Below are positions 42,030 through 52,400 of a stretch of DNA of 64,000 nt, in pieces. The notes under the pieces were generated by a model. The model had not been told where the DNA came from and did no database searches. It saw only the letters and a program-made list of their open reading frames with translations. A program made the translations under genes and the position numbers. This DNA comes from a virus. The stretch lies in the IMG/VR virus record IMGVR_UViG_3300024239_000014, positions 62,001 through 126,000 of that record, one strand, 5' to 3'. Position 1 is the stretch's first letter, and the number at the start of each line of letters is the position of its first letter.

Positions 42030-42548
42030 TCACTGAGGGTAATCGTACAGCCCGTGGACGTGATCGCGTCCTTCCAAAGCTCGTTTACGGAGCGCTTCAT
42101 TCGCCAGACGATTATCGCCCACCACAATCATGTAGCTGGCTTTTTCGTCCGTATCTGTCAGGTACAGAGTCACTTCGCCATTATGCGGCATGGACCCATT
42201 ATGGTTTGGCATGATGTACTGAGGAGCCATCCCAAAGACGTAAGGTGAAGCAGCAAGAGCTTCCATGATCTCACGGTAGCTCTCATATGGAATCGGGCCA
42301 CGCTGAAGCATCTGGATCAAATCGACCCCCTTGTACTTCTTGGAGATACGATCATCCACGATAGGTTTAGCAGTCACCTGGACGCGATAACCGCGGTCTG
42401 TCAGGTAACCAATGGTGTATTCCTTGATTCCAGGCACTGCAAAGAAGCGTGCCTTGTGGTGGTTACCGGTGACCTTTTTGACGATCACATCGGCAACGAC
42501 TTTTAACCAAGCCGGTACCACCTTGTACATTGCCGATAAGATACTCAT
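42030..42548 (-). CDS. Unknown protein between dcd and dut
   Basis: 172 residues, AAGGAAA site, 10 bases upstream of dcd. N-terminal amphipathic helix ([20 protein letters not shown]), then beta-rich ([19 protein letters not shown]), ending in a helical [19 protein letters not shown]. The middle '[20 protein letters not shown]' is a beta hairpin. It probably belongs to the nucleotide-metabolism unit by position only; no catalytic motif is seen. Confidence 0.5.
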   Translation of the reverse strand: MSILSAMYKVVPAWLKVVADVIVKKVTGNHHKARFFAVPGIKEYTIGYLTDRGYRVQVTAKPIVDDRISKKYKGVDLIQMLQRGPIPYESYREIMEALAASPYVFGMAPQYIMPNHNGSMPHNGEVTLYLTDTDEKASYMIVVGDNRLANEALRKRALEGRDHVHGLYDYPQ

Positions 42549-42577
42549 TTTCGTTTCCTTAACTAAAGAGAATAAAA

Positions 42578-42599
42578 GGGAGTCCTATAGCGGACTCCC
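42578..42599 (-). terminator. Rho-independent terminator after dut
   Basis: GGGAGTCC/GGACTCCC, 8-bp stem, loop TATAGC, followed on the minus strand by TTTTATTCTC. Confidence 0.8.
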
Positions 42600-42609
42600 A
42601 TGGTAATGG

Positions 42610-43092
42610 TTAGCTGCCGACACCGCTGCTGCCGAAACCGGCTTCACCACGTTCACTTTCGACGAATTCAGTGACTTCTTCGTAGATCGGATGGATGACC
42701 GGCACAACGATGTACTGTGCCAGGCGGTCCATCGGTTTGACTTCGAACGGAACCGAACTGGAGTTCCAGGCTGACATTTTCAGGTCACCCTGATAATCGG
42801 AGTCGATGAGGCCGACCAGGTTACCCAGGACGATGCCGTTCTTGTGGCCGAGGCCAGAGCGCGGCAGAATCATCCCAGCGTAACGAGCCTGGTCCAGGTG
42901 GATGCGTAGGCCAGTACTGATCAGAACACGCTGACCAGGAGCGATAATTACTGGCTCGTCGATGCAAGCGCGAAGATCAAAACCGGCACTACCTGCAGTG
43001 GCAGGCTTAGTGGGTTCGAGTTCACGCAAACGCTCATCAAGAATGATGAACTGAACGCGAGGGTGAAGGAACTGAGACAGACAGCCAGACAT
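42610..43092 (-). CDS. dut: dUTPase
   Basis: 160 residues, AGGAG site. All five dUTPase motifs are present: AGFDLRA (36-42), [16 protein letters not shown] (76-91), [17 protein letters not shown] (94-110), RLAQYIVVP (~122), and the C-terminal P-loop-like [10 protein letters not shown] (148-157). It is a trimeric, all-beta enzyme that hydrolyses dUTP to dUMP and pyrophosphate, keeping uracil out of DNA and supplying dUMP for dTMP synthesis. With dcd nearby and DHFR at 56907 the phage controls dTMP precursors; thymidylate synthase is not in this window. Confidence 0.96.
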   Translation of the reverse strand: MSGCLSQFLHPRVQFIILDERLRELEPTKPATAGSAGFDLRACIDEPVIIAPGQRVLISTGLRIHLDQARYAGMILPRSGLGHKNGIVLGNLVGLIDSDYQGDLKMSAWNSSSVPFEVKPMDRLAQYIVVPVIHPIYEEVTEFVESERGEAGFGSSGVGS

Positions 43093-43144
43093 AGCGAACT
43101 CCTAGTTGATAAAACCAAAAACAAAACCCCGTCGGGTGGAAGTA

Positions 43145-43170
43145 GGAGAGTAGCCGAAAGGCTACTCTCC
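43145..43170 (-). terminator. Terminator hairpin
   Basis: Perfect 11-bp stem GGAGAGTAGCC/GGCTACTCTCC with GAAA loop. It ends the transcript of the gene at 43181. Confidence 0.75.
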
Positions 43171-43180
43171 CGTGGGTTGG

Positions 43181-43483
43181 TTAACGCTTAATCCACTGCT
43201 TGACGACCTCCCAGCCGTCCTGCTCCCAGCCTCGAACGACGAACTCGATCGCAGCTACGGCACGCTCCTGCAACGTGAACGGCAGGCCGTCACTGAAGCT
43301 CCAAGCGACTTTCCCCGACTTATCGTCGAAGAAGCCTTCTACTGTGAAGTAGACCTGGAGCTTTTTGTGATAACGGAGCTCCATGTACTTCAGTCTTTTC
43401 CGTCGCAAGACGGAATACGAACGAATACAGGAGCTGCCCTTCTTGGGGTCGGGTATCGACACAGATTTCTGGATGTTATCCAT
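43181..43483 (-). CDS. Unknown small basic protein
   Basis: 100 residues, AAAAGGA site. Basic N-terminal half (RSYSVLRRKRLKYMELRYHK), then beta strands and a C-terminal helix (AVAAIEFVVRGWEQDGWEVV) ending KQWIKR. It is a single-gene unit between a ~100-base intergenic stretch and a terminator. Nucleic-acid binding is possible from charge only. Confidence 0.5.
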   Translation of the reverse strand: MDNIQKSVSIPDPKKGSSCIRSYSVLRRKRLKYMELRYHKKLQVYFTVEGFFDDKSGKVAWSFSDGLPFTLQERAVAAIEFVVRGWEQDGWEVVKQWIKR

Positions 43484-43584
43484 TAAGCTTAGTCCTTTTA
43501 ACCATGGTCCGATTACGAGCAGGCGTCCCTACTCATTTTAACCATATAGGTCTGAAATCCATTTGTTTTCGATTCGAAGCATTA

Positions 43585-44181
43585 TTAGTTACCTGACAGC
43601 ATCTTCTGGATAATCGCCCAATTGCTTTCTAGCGACGAGTAGCGCTTGGTAGCACTCTCGTGGATGCTGGTAACCACAGCATCAAAGACGTCCTGCATCA
43701 AATGGAAGGTGAAGATCTTCACAGGTGATGACGAGGTCTTGTCATTGAACAGTATAGTCATCTGTGCCAGCACACCGACGTGTTCAGCCGATACGTGGGG
43801 GTCGTCAATGATGATCGGGAGTAGTTCCCGTATCTTTGAAATCGCAGTTTCAAGGACGTCCCAGTTAATTGGCTTACCGCTACGGTGCCGCCGCGCCCAG
43901 TATTCCGTTTCGGATTCCAGCAACAGTTTCAGTGCTGAGATGTCCTTAAAGGTCTGTGGGGTATAACGTTCCGAACACTTGATTTCCGGGGCCTGTACTC
44001 GGTATTCTTCAGCTACCGGGTTGAAGTAACACGCCACTGGACCGTAGACGGTTTTGAGGTGGATGTTCGTACCGCCGAAGGCAATGTCTTCTTTGAGCGA
44101 TATGAACGGCAATGGCGCTAACTTCTGTCGCCGTTCAAGTCCGGCGCAAAGGTTACGCCACTGCTCGAGTTTCGTGGTCAT
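43585..44181 (-). CDS. Unknown protein
   Basis: 198 residues from the ATG at 44181 (GAGGAG upstream); the much longer frame from 44538 overlaps the previous gene and codes an atypical Arg/Cys-rich stretch, so it is rejected. The chain is alpha/beta: GGTNIHLKTVYGPVACYFNP early, helical repeats later (ALKLLLESETEYWARRHRSG), and a C-terminal helical region with TFHLMQDVFDAVVTSIHES. It overlaps the upstream 145-residue gene by 29 bases. Confidence 0.5.
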   Translation of the reverse strand: MTTKLEQWRNLCAGLERRQKLAPLPFISLKEDIAFGGTNIHLKTVYGPVACYFNPVAEEYRVQAPEIKCSERYTPQTFKDISALKLLLESETEYWARRHRSGKPINWDVLETAISKIRELLPIIIDDPHVSAEHVGVLAQMTILFNDKTSSSPVKIFTFHLMQDVFDAVVTSIHESATKRYSSLESNWAIIQKMLSGN

Positions 44182-44590
44182 GGCGGCGCTCCTCGCGCAG
44201 ATAGTTGTAGTACCAAGTAGCAAAGTCAGTGTCGGTTTTAAAGCGTCGATTAGAACGCTTTTCTTCCTTCGCCTTGAGCTTTGCCAGTCGGTAAGCAAAA
44301 CGACGTTCACGCCGCTGCTCCGTTGCCCAGTGAGTGTAGATATCGGTCGTCGTGTGGCGCACCGCCTTAGAACGTACCTGATATACTTCTTCCAACACGC
44401 GATCTGGCCGAACACTTGTATGGTGTTGACATGCACAAAAGCCAAGTGATTCAACAGACACCTGCGGTGCACGGAAGGCATGTCGCGGTGAGACATGAAA
44501 GTTCTTAATGCAGCATACTGGATACCCGTAACGCACACCCCGAAAAAACCAAGCAGATTTGAACGGTTTTTTGAAATTCTTGGACACCAT
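44153..44590 (-). CDS. Cys/His-containing basic protein, unknown
   Basis: 145 residues from the ATG at 44590 (AGGAAC upstream). Residues ~25-60 carry YGYPVCCIKNFHVSPRH and GFCACQHH, a C-C-x5-H...C-x-C-x-H-H arrangement that could bind zinc and resembles a recurring GYPxCCIxxF/GFxPCxxH family of small phage and bacterial proteins I cannot name. The C-terminal half is strongly basic (RRERRFAYRLAKLKAKEEKR), suggesting nucleic-acid contact. Its end overlaps the following gene by 29 bases. Confidence 0.5.
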   Translation of the reverse strand: MVSKNFKKPFKSAWFFRGVRYGYPVCCIKNFHVSPRHAFRAPQVSVESLGFCACQHHTSVRPDRVLEEVYQVRSKAVRHTTTDIYTHWATEQRRERRFAYRLAKLKAKEEKRSNRRFKTDTDFATWYYNYLREERRHDHETRAVA

Positions 44591-44635
44591 GGTCGTAGTT
44601 CCTAGGTAGGGATTCAACCGAGTGATGTAGGTTTA

Positions 44636-45121
44636 TTATTCTTTTACCTTCGGTACCCAAGGCAGTGCATTACCCGGATCGACTTCTACACCAGCCTGTT
44701 CCAAGATCTTACCCATCCGTACATAAGCCGACTTCAGATCTTGCTTGTACTGCTCGAGGTTCTTTTCTTGATCCAAGTAAATGGACAGCCCGTTGGATTC
44801 GATGACCTTGACCAGGTCAATGAACCGATCGGTGAACCACGTGCTCAGAGGCGGTACATCCATCGTTTTACCCAGCAGCGCTTCAACATCTACACCTTGC
44901 GGTAACTTCTGTGATATGAATGAAAGCACGTAGTCCTTTACCGCTACAGCTTCAGCGTGACATTCTTCGTAGTCAACGTAATCGCAGTTATCCACCATGG
45001 TCCACAGGAAGCTACGGATGTTTGCCAGAACCGCGGGGTCGGTGCCAAGGGCTTCCAATTGAGCAATACACGCTTTGGCGCGTTCTTCTCTGGTGAAATT
45101 AGCGGGGATATAAAAGCTCAT
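44636..45121 (-). CDS. Unknown mostly helical protein
   Basis: 161 residues from the ATG at 45121 (GAAGGTG upstream). Helical throughout (RAKACIAQLEALGTDPAVLA; LSTWFTDRFIDLVKVIES) with DNCDYVDYEECHAEA in the middle. First gene of a minus-strand unit that begins after the promoter-like sequence at 45146. Confidence 0.5.
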   Translation of the reverse strand: MSFYIPANFTREERAKACIAQLEALGTDPAVLANIRSFLWTMVDNCDYVDYEECHAEAVAVKDYVLSFISQKLPQGVDVEALLGKTMDVPPLSTWFTDRFIDLVKVIESNGLSIYLDQEKNLEQYKQDLKSAYVRMGKILEQAGVEVDPGNALPWVPKVKE

Positions 45122-45145
45122 AGCACACCTTCGAACGGTAGCGGG

Positions 45146-45174
45146 ATTATAGATGTTTGAAATGCGTATAACTT
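45146..45174 (-). promoter_or_regulatory. Promoter-like sequence upstream of the 44636 gene
   Basis: Minus strand: AAGTTA, 17-base spacer, TATAAT (perfect -10) 25 bases before the start at 45121. The -35 match is poor. It follows directly after the upstream helicase gene's terminator, so it would start a new unit. Confidence 0.4.
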
Positions 45175-45184
45175 AACGGCATAA

Positions 45185-45205
45185 GAGGAGGGGTTACCCC
45201 TCCTC
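45185..45205 (-). terminator. Rho-independent terminator after the helicase gene
   Basis: GAGGAGGGG/CCCCTCCTC, 9-bp stem with TTA loop, flanked by GCATAA and TTATGC, which extend the pairing. Confidence 0.85.
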
Positions 45206-45216
45206 GCTTTATGCAC

Positions 45217-47241
45217 TTACCAGAATACCGACGCTGGCTTATCAGTACCCGTTAACACGGTAACCGTGGACGGTAGTTCGTTATGCGGGCTAATCCCCAT
45301 GGATTCCAATACCACATCATCCAATGCAGAACTGTTACCCATGATGACGTCTACCTGCTGACGACTCCATTCCACCAGATCCATCGACCGTGTGGAAATG
45401 TTCGGTTGACCCTTGGTATCTAACAGGACGTTGACGATATGTACTGGTGAATCCTGATCCAACCGAGCTACACGAGCGGTAGCCTGCTCCACCACGTACT
45501 GGCGGAACGGTTGGTTAAACAAGATACAGGTATTGGCCATCACCAACGGCACTGCGGTACTCAGGGAATCGTACGTCGCAATCAACGGATTGGTTTCAAA
45601 GTCCTGATCGAACTGTTTGACGATCGCAGGGAGATTCTTCACCGTGTCACCGTAGACGACGATCGGTTTATACCCACGATCTTCAAAGTACTTCTTGAGG
45701 TTATCCACCACATCCACGTAGCTCGTAAAAATCACGGTTTTCTTTTCAGACCGGTCTACGAACGTTTCAATCCCCGAATGCTCCACCATGGCTGCAAAGC
45801 AATCGATTCTACGGCGCCCCAGTATGCGTCCTAGCGCTTCGCCGCGGATCTTCAGGTCTACGTACTTCACGACGCTGCGCGCGTCCATAAAGGGCTTACG
45901 GAGCCTGTCAGGCAGACTCGGCAATACCTTCTCCTTCTCGTACTTCGTACAGTACCGCGCAATCTCCTTGTGCAGTACCGGATCAAAACCTTTACGGATA
46001 GTCCTGACGTATTCGTTGTAGCGTTGATAGTCCTGCAACTGTGATCCGTGTAACGTACCTTCATGAATCTTCAGGCACGTGAAGTACAGATCTTCGAATT
46101 CCTTGAAGTGTTTTTTGTAGTACTCAGTACGTTCCACCACAAAGGCCGAGATTTCTATCCGAATCGCATCCAAGGTAAACCGGTCAGCACCGGGGAAACT
46201 GAACTTGTGGTCAATGGTGTCGACCGTCAGGGTCACGACCTCGGCCTTCTCCACTTTAAAGCTAGTCAACCCAATCCGGTTGGCCAGGATGTCGTTAGCA
46301 CGGCTGGCCGACTTGCCAAAGACTTTCATCATGGCCTGTGCGGCTTGGTCGTTAAACAGCGGATCGATGGTGCGCAGGAATGGAATGGCTTCAGAGCCAA
46401 TGGCTTTGATCGGCGTCCCTGACATCCAGGTAATACCGTCAGACTTTGACAGCTTACACAAGTCAATAAACTGCTGGGTGCGCAAGGATTCCGACGTATT
46501 CATGTTGTGGCATTCATCGAGGATGATGCTAAAAGACCGGTCCTGATGCTCACGTACAAACTGCAAAGCAGACGCCAACGATTCGTAATGGAACACTAAG
46601 AACTCATGTTCCTTGGTGGGTTTACCGGGCTTGATGGAGGTCCAGTATCGCGGAACCTCGTGGAACCACACTTCAAAGGTCTTGGACCAAACATCATGTA
46701 CTGCCACTTTAGGGCAAATTACAATGGTGTGGTCTTTCTTGGCTCCCAGTGCCACTGCCAGAGATGAAATGGTTTTACCAGTACCAGCGGCAGATGCGAG
46801 CATGTAGCCCAGCAGACCCATCTTCGGTCGAACACGACTAAAGATACGGAAGTATTCTTCCTGAGCCGGCTTCAAGTTAGCCTTCATGCGCTTGACTTGA
46901 GAAAAATCCAAGGTGTCGTGTTCCACGTCCTGGATCTTACTCAGCCAGGTGTGCTCATCCATCAGTTCGATGATGTGGCGGATGGCACGGACCTTGGTGT
47001 AACGACCAGGATTTTCCATGATCGTCTGCAATGCGTAACGCACTTCAATGGCAAAGAAGGATAAGAAGGTAAAGGAGTTCTTACCCAGGCTCAGGAACAT
47101 GTTGTTCCCAATACGGCTGGTTGACCAGATACGCATCAAATCGGATGAGATGTCATCGGCTGGAATCCCTTCGATGCGGATGATCCCTTTTTCTTCTACA
47201 ACCGTGGGGTTGCCAATCAACCGTTTCAACCCAGAAAACAT
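45217..47241 (-). CDS. SNF2/UvsW-like superfamily 2 helicase
   Basis: 674 residues from the ATG at 47241 (AGAGGAA upstream). Helicase domain 1 (~125-300): Walker A AAGTGKT (151-157), CPKVAVHDVW (motif Ia region), DECH box LDECHNMNTS (241-250), and motif III WMSGTPIK (~270). Domain 2 follows (~440-620) with FTSYVDVVDNLKKYF (motif IV), then YDSLSTAVPLVMANTCILF and QATARVARLDQ with the motif VI Arg. It resembles the SNF2/UvsW type used in phage recombination and replication-fork remodelling. The N-terminal ~115 residues are an unknown domain. Confidence 0.85.
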   Translation of the reverse strand: MFSGLKRLIGNPTVVEEKGIIRIEGIPADDISSDLMRIWSTSRIGNNMFLSLGKNSFTFLSFFAIEVRYALQTIMENPGRYTKVRAIRHIIELMDEHTWLSKIQDVEHDTLDFSQVKRMKANLKPAQEEYFRIFSRVRPKMGLLGYMLASAAGTGKTISSLAVALGAKKDHTIVICPKVAVHDVWSKTFEVWFHEVPRYWTSIKPGKPTKEHEFLVFHYESLASALQFVREHQDRSFSIILDECHNMNTSESLRTQQFIDLCKLSKSDGITWMSGTPIKAIGSEAIPFLRTIDPLFNDQAAQAMMKVFGKSASRANDILANRIGLTSFKVEKAEVVTLTVDTIDHKFSFPGADRFTLDAIRIEISAFVVERTEYYKKHFKEFEDLYFTCLKIHEGTLHGSQLQDYQRYNEYVRTIRKGFDPVLHKEIARYCTKYEKEKVLPSLPDRLRKPFMDARSVVKYVDLKIRGEALGRILGRRRIDCFAAMVEHSGIETFVDRSEKKTVIFTSYVDVVDNLKKYFEDRGYKPIVVYGDTVKNLPAIVKQFDQDFETNPLIATYDSLSTAVPLVMANTCILFNQPFRQYVVEQATARVARLDQDSPVHIVNVLLDTKGQPNISTRSMDLVEWSRQQVDVIMGNSSALDDVVLESMGISPHNELPSTVTVLTGTDKPASVFW

Positions 47242-47317
47242 AAAGATTCCTCTACCTAAAAATACCTCGACTATAACATGGAACAAGCAAAGATTTAAAA
47301 CTGATTTTGCGACATAA

Positions 47318-47341
47318 TGGGAGGGTCTTTCGACCCTCCCA
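47318..47341 (-). terminator. Terminator hairpin
   Basis: TGGGAGGGTC/GACCCTCCCA with loop TTTC. It lies between the small fibre-linked gene's stop (47354) and the helicase gene start, and ends the fibre unit. Confidence 0.8.
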
Positions 47342-47353
47342 CCTATTCCGTGA

Positions 47354-47647
47354 TCACACTTCTTTGATGTTGATTAAAGCGTCTACCAGGTAAGGTCTAA
47401 CCCAGAAACCTCCGGGTTCGTTTGCCCCACAAGCCATGCCGCCATAATCACGTACCAGCTCATACCCGTAATCTTCATCATCAGGCTGGCTTACTGAAAT
47501 GCAGCAATGAATCTCTCCTTCGGATAATTGGACAAACGAAATCGCTTTATCCAACGCCACCGTAGACCCTTTGATTTCAGAAATGACTTGATGAAGTTCG
47601 TACCAGGTGTTGGCCTTGAGCTTTGCGTTCTTCAGCGTCAATGGCAT
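47354..47647 (-). CDS. Small fibre-locus protein, copy 2
   Basis: 97 residues from the ATG at 47647 (AGAGGTAG upstream), 11 bases after the 548-residue fibre. It is a paralogue of the 96-residue protein at 53110: both have WY(E/N)xxxxxS...KGSTV, then AISF.QLSEGE(I/L).CI...P..D.Y.L(V/I)R.YGG, and end INIKEV/INLREV. One copy lies just upstream and one just downstream of the fibre pair, so a chaperone, capping or tail-fibre-assembly function for the neighbouring fibres is likely. Confidence 0.65.
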   Translation of the reverse strand: MPLTLKNAKLKANTWYELHQVISEIKGSTVALDKAISFVQLSEGEIHCCISVSQPDDEDYGYELVRDYGGMACGANEPGGFWVRPYLVDALINIKEV

Positions 47648-47658
47648 AACTACCTCTG

Positions 47659-49305
47659 TTAAATAATCGCACCAAAGGCAGTATGCCTTACGGGACCGAC
47701 ACCAATCCAATCCAGCGCCATGACGTCAGCGACTGCCAGGTGTGACCCGACGACCACGACACCGGCTCCAAGGGCCCGTGTTGCGTTAGCGGCTGGAATG
47801 TTGCTGGTCAAAGTTTCAGCGAACACCAATGTGTTATCGGTATCATTGTACACGGAAAACCGTACTTCAGATGACGAAATCACATCAATGTGCAGGACGT
47901 ACCACTTCAACTGTACGATTGAAAATGCAGCACCTATAGTCCTTACGGAGTTACTGGATGCCACGAAGTTACAGTTCAATCCATCTAACTTGATGTAAAC
48001 GCCGTCGACTGGATCGGCTTTGGCTGATGCATCATGCAATCCATTAATCATCCACGCCGTGGTCATCCCTGCGATGGGAATCATAAACCGCGATGTGTAG
48101 TGTGTACCCGGCATCAAATGCAGCTGCGTAGCGCTGTTGGTGATCCTGTAACCAGTGTTTGCAGTTGCCGTGCATCGTAACAACACTACCCCGTAGAAAT
48201 CGGGGTCGGCCGTCACCATTGCTGCCGAGAAGGTATTGGTGACCGTCCCGGAACTAATGGCCGCACCAGTCCACGGAGCTGCCGATGCGTCGAAATCCAT
48301 CCACGAGTACCGCAGGTCGCCGATGGTTTGCCCACCAAGGCCGGCGGGTTTGTTCAGGATGTGTCCAGGCTGACCTGCGGCAGCATTCCAATCTGCCTGT
48401 GCCAATCCTGCTAGTTTGGTCTTTTCTTCATTGGTGTAGTCGTTCGTAGAAAGACCTTTACCGGCAACTACATCAACCTTGCTATCTGGATCAAACGGTT
48501 CTCCAGAGCCGGCTGCCTCTAGTGTATCCAGCCGGCTTTCGTGTTCACCGATAGTTGTGCTGTGAGCGGACAGCTGCCCTTGCTGACCTGACAAGGTATC
48601 GTTGAGCCCACTGACCTGTCCCTGAAGATTACCTTGGCCAGTTTCAACAGCGCTTACCCGACCGACCAGCGCATTGTGGGCGTCTATCTGGTTACCTGCC
48701 GCAGTGGTTAAGTTCCCGACCGTTGTCGATAAATCGCTCAACGAGCTATTGACGCCGCCTGCCCATGTGCTCATACTGCCCAGCGTATTTTCGATACCCT
48801 CGAAGCGTACGTTGTACGCAGATAGCGTGCCCGCAACCGAGGTGTTCGTCAGTCCTTGCGTAGTTTGCTGGCTCTCAAGTACCTCGATTCGTCCAGTGTG
48901 GTTACTGGAAGCGCTACCGAGACCACCTACCGTCGATGCTAACGAAGCTAAGTCACTAAGCGCATCCTCGGCATCGTCAAGACGAGTAGACAGTTCGTTG
49001 AGCGTTGTACTGTGGTCATTGACCGTTTGTGTCAGACCGTTAACTGCAATCGAGATATTGCCGATTAGAGCAACAGTGGCGCTCGACATAAAGCCGTGGC
49101 GTTCGGTGGTTGCCAAGTCGTGTGCCAGCGCTCCTTTAGCCTCGTGCTCACCGGCAGTCATACCTGGCGTAGTACCAGCACCTGATCCACCGTCACCGCC
49201 TCCACCGGTGTTTCCGCCGGTACCGCTACCTGTACCGGGATCAACTGGCTCTACAGGCTCGGTCAGCCCACGCAAACGAGTAAAACGAAAATTGTACAAT
49301 GGCAT
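47659..49305 (-). CDS. Tail fibre with coiled-coil shaft and lectin-like tip
   Basis: 548 residues from the ATG at 49305 (TGGAGTA upstream). N-terminal docking peptide MPLYNFRFTRLRG, Gly/Thr-rich linker (VDPGTGSGTGGNTGGGGDGG), then ~200 residues of heptad repeats (LNELSTRLDDAEDALSDLAS). A KVDVVAGKGLSTNDYTNEEK module (~282), common before receptor-binding domains, leads to a C-terminal beta domain (~350-548) with TGYRITNSATQLHLM, probably lectin-like. Transcribed after the 1227-residue spike with a terminator between them. Confidence 0.8.
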   Translation of the reverse strand: MPLYNFRFTRLRGLTEPVEPVDPGTGSGTGGNTGGGGDGGSGAGTTPGMTAGEHEAKGALAHDLATTERHGFMSSATVALIGNISIAVNGLTQTVNDHSTTLNELSTRLDDAEDALSDLASLASTVGGLGSASSNHTGRIEVLESQQTTQGLTNTSVAGTLSAYNVRFEGIENTLGSMSTWAGGVNSSLSDLSTTVGNLTTAAGNQIDAHNALVGRVSAVETGQGNLQGQVSGLNDTLSGQQGQLSAHSTTIGEHESRLDTLEAAGSGEPFDPDSKVDVVAGKGLSTNDYTNEEKTKLAGLAQADWNAAAGQPGHILNKPAGLGGQTIGDLRYSWMDFDASAAPWTGAAISSGTVTNTFSAAMVTADPDFYGVVLLRCTATANTGYRITNSATQLHLMPGTHYTSRFMIPIAGMTTAWMINGLHDASAKADPVDGVYIKLDGLNCNFVASSNSVRTIGAAFSIVQLKWYVLHIDVISSSEVRFSVYNDTDNTLVFAETLTSNIPAANATRALGAGVVVVGSHLAVADVMALDWIGVGPVRHTAFGAII

Positions 49306-49374
49306 GACGGTACTCCAGGTCAATAACCCGTTACTTTAGAATACTTGAAGATCATAAAATTTCGAATAAGAAAG

Positions 49375-49402
49375 GAGAGGAGGGGCGCTTACCCCTCCTC
49401 TC
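49375..49402 (-). terminator. Terminator between the two fibre genes
   Basis: GAGAGGAGGGG/CCCCTCCTCTC, 11-bp stem, loop CGCTTA, followed on the minus strand by CTTTCTTATTC. Confidence 0.85.
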
Positions 49403-49416
49403 AGTCTACGCCTAGC

Positions 49417-52400
49417 TTAGCTGTGACGTTCCGTCACCGTAATGCCAACCCCTTTACCTGAGGCCGCATTACGCAGATCGCCTGCGTAAATAAGCGCCCC
49501 GAGATTAACTGACCCTGCTTCATTGGGGTGAGTAGAATCAATCAACCAGGAATTGTTGCTGTACACGGAATAATCACCCACAGCAGCAACAGTCGACATG
49601 AACCGGCAATTGTACTTAAGCGCAGTGGTCTCCCAGATACCGCACAATGCGTTAACACCGCCAGTACCTGTGGTACCCTGGGTACCGCCGTCGTTGTTCG
49701 GACGAAGCAGCAGAACGTTAGCGGCACCGACCTTCGATACAAAGACCCCAGTCAACGCATCAAGCGCAGCCAGGACCGTTGCATACGGGTCAGACTTATC
49801 GTTCATACCGCCGTTCAGGATGACGCGTTCGGCGCCGATGGCGTCGCACCATTCGGACCACTTCGAGTCATCGAACCCAGTGATCTTCTGGCTAGCCCGT
49901 GCAAAGTTGGCCAACTGGAAGGCATTGGGCTGCCCGTAGTTCTCAGTGCGACACATTGCGCCGTAAACCGCAACATCGCCGGTGAACTGATCGAACCGTA
50001 GGATGGTGAACCCGCCTGGTACATCTACATCCACGTACGCCAACCCAAGTGTAGCTGCGTAGCAGTTCACGACCAACGGTGAGCCTGGTTGCTGTATCCG
50101 GAAGGTGCCTTGTGAAGGCCCTGCGAGATAAAACACCCTTGCATGATAGTAGGTCGTGTAGCTATTGATCTGGAACCATTCGGTTCCAGCCAACGACGCA
50201 GGTACTGTAGCGATACCGCGCGCATGGGGTGACCAATCTCGACTGGCGTTACCGGCCGCAATGGAGTCCACCGTCTTGATCCCCGTGCCGAGCCCGGAGT
50301 TTGACGTGAAGATGTTCTGGTTCTCACGACCGATAGTGTCCGCACAAAGGAAACGCCCGCCGAGGCGGTTATCAGCCCTCGCACTTTCAGCCAGGTAGTG
50401 CGGCCAAGACCGCAAGTTAGCTACACCAGCAGTCAGTGAATCCAGCCCGACCAGAACTGTTCCAGAGAGCGTGAACGGTTGAGTGATCGTTCGTTCACCT
50501 ACCTGTACGAAGGTTCCTGTATCGTCAGCGATGTATTCAAAGCTGTTCGCAGCATTGGCCAGGTCGGTAAACGTTACCCCACCGATTTCGCCGATGTAGT
50601 TTGTCGCACCGCCAGACACACCACCAATCGAGCCATTAAAATGCAACCTCAACCCAGACACCGCGGCAATCGTCGAACTGCCAATCAACTGTCCGTTGAT
50701 GTAGCAACTCATGGTACCACCACGGCGTGTGAAGGTCAGTTCCGCCAGGGTGTCTGGAGTGATAACCCCCTGACCACCGAAGATGAACCGATGCAGAGTG
50801 TTGCTACCGTTGATCCCGATTAAGAACTCCCAGCCATCTGGTACGTCGTAGTAAATACGCACTGAGTTGGGTTCAAATGGCCCTGTGTTGGCAATCAGCT
50901 GACGGTCTATCGTCGTGGTCCCAAGCGTTACCGGGAACGTTAGGTCAAAGTCACCCGTCGACACCCACGACGGCATGATGACACGATTGGTGGTTGAACC
51001 AGAGAATGCCGCAGCATATACCGGCACATCGACAGTACCTGCCACACCGCTGGCAGTCTGGGTGATACTGCGACCACGACGCGTGGAGATGGTATACGAC
51101 AAAGTCACCGTCCCACCAGCAGTCGGTGTCACCGTCCAAGGACCAAAACCATCGCCGACCACCGTTGCATTTGTAGCCGACACGTCAATGGCGAACAGTG
51201 TTCGACCATCTTCTTCCACAGCACCGGCAAGCAACATTTCTTGGGTTACGACAAACGGCTCACCTACGACCAGGTCTGTCAGTGCAACAGGGCCGATGAC
51301 AGTCGGTACTCTGGGTGCTTTGGCCTGCTTACCGATACCGCTGTACAAGGTAACCGGAGTCAATACGGCGTTAATGCTTGGCAGCGTGAAGTTGTTGTTC
51401 TGCACGTACTTAGCACCATTACCTTCGAAGGTGTAATCGGAGATACTTCCTTCGTTGGTACAATTCACCGCCCACAGTGGACCCAGGGTCGCACTGAAAT
51501 CACTGGCCGATACGCCAGGGCTGTCGCGCGATACCACCCCTACACAGAGCACACCGCCAGAGCTGACAGAGATCACCACATCGCCTGCAACGCTGTAGTA
51601 GTCACCGCCGATCAAAATAGCATTACCACTACCGTGCATGGTGTTAGCGTTATTACTCCCAGACATCGGGCAATCAAACCCGTAGGAGTTGACGTATACT
51701 GCATTCGCACTGGACTGAAGACTGAAAGCATCCAGTCGATGACCGAAGGATTCGCATTCCGTCAGGTATGACACAAACCCGGTGTTGGAACCGGGGTTAG
51801 CCAGAAATCCAGAGTCATCCTGCCCGTGCTGATAACCGAACTCACAACGGTACAGATGGTTGCGGATGCCCACACCGTTGACGTTCGGCATAACCGAACC
51901 ACCATACCAGCTGATGTTCTTCCAGTACAGGTCAATGTTCGACTTACCGATGTAACAACGACGCTGACGGAACACTTTCAATCGAGCATCAGGTACTCGA
52001 CCATTCTTAAGGTGAACGTACAGATTCACGCCATTGCTGTAATAGCTGTTGGGGTTTGCAGCAACATCAGCAAGCGACGTTTGCTTGGTCACCCAACCCC
52101 AGGTACCGAACCTGGTGGGCCATGCTTCATCGCGAACATCGAAGATGGTATTTGACCCCGCCCAAACATACACGTTCGGGTAGGTACCTTCAGGTACGAA
52201 GTTCGTAGATGAATTCAAGAGACCTGCAAAGAACCTGGCTTGGCCGTCGTCGCAAATGAGTCCGCGGAAGTTGTTCTGGAAAGAAACGTCTCCCCAGAAC
52301 CCGTTTTCGTAATCCCCGGCAGCGGCCATCACGATAACACAATCCGCCATACCAGCGGCCGCTGCAACGGTTTTCTTAGGTGAGGCAGGAGTCAGACCGT

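Noticed and set aside
43585-44538. 317-residue version of the 43585 gene
   Set aside because: The added N-terminal 119 residues overlap another gene and are Arg/Cys-rich with no ribosome site; the ATG at 44181 has GAGGAG.
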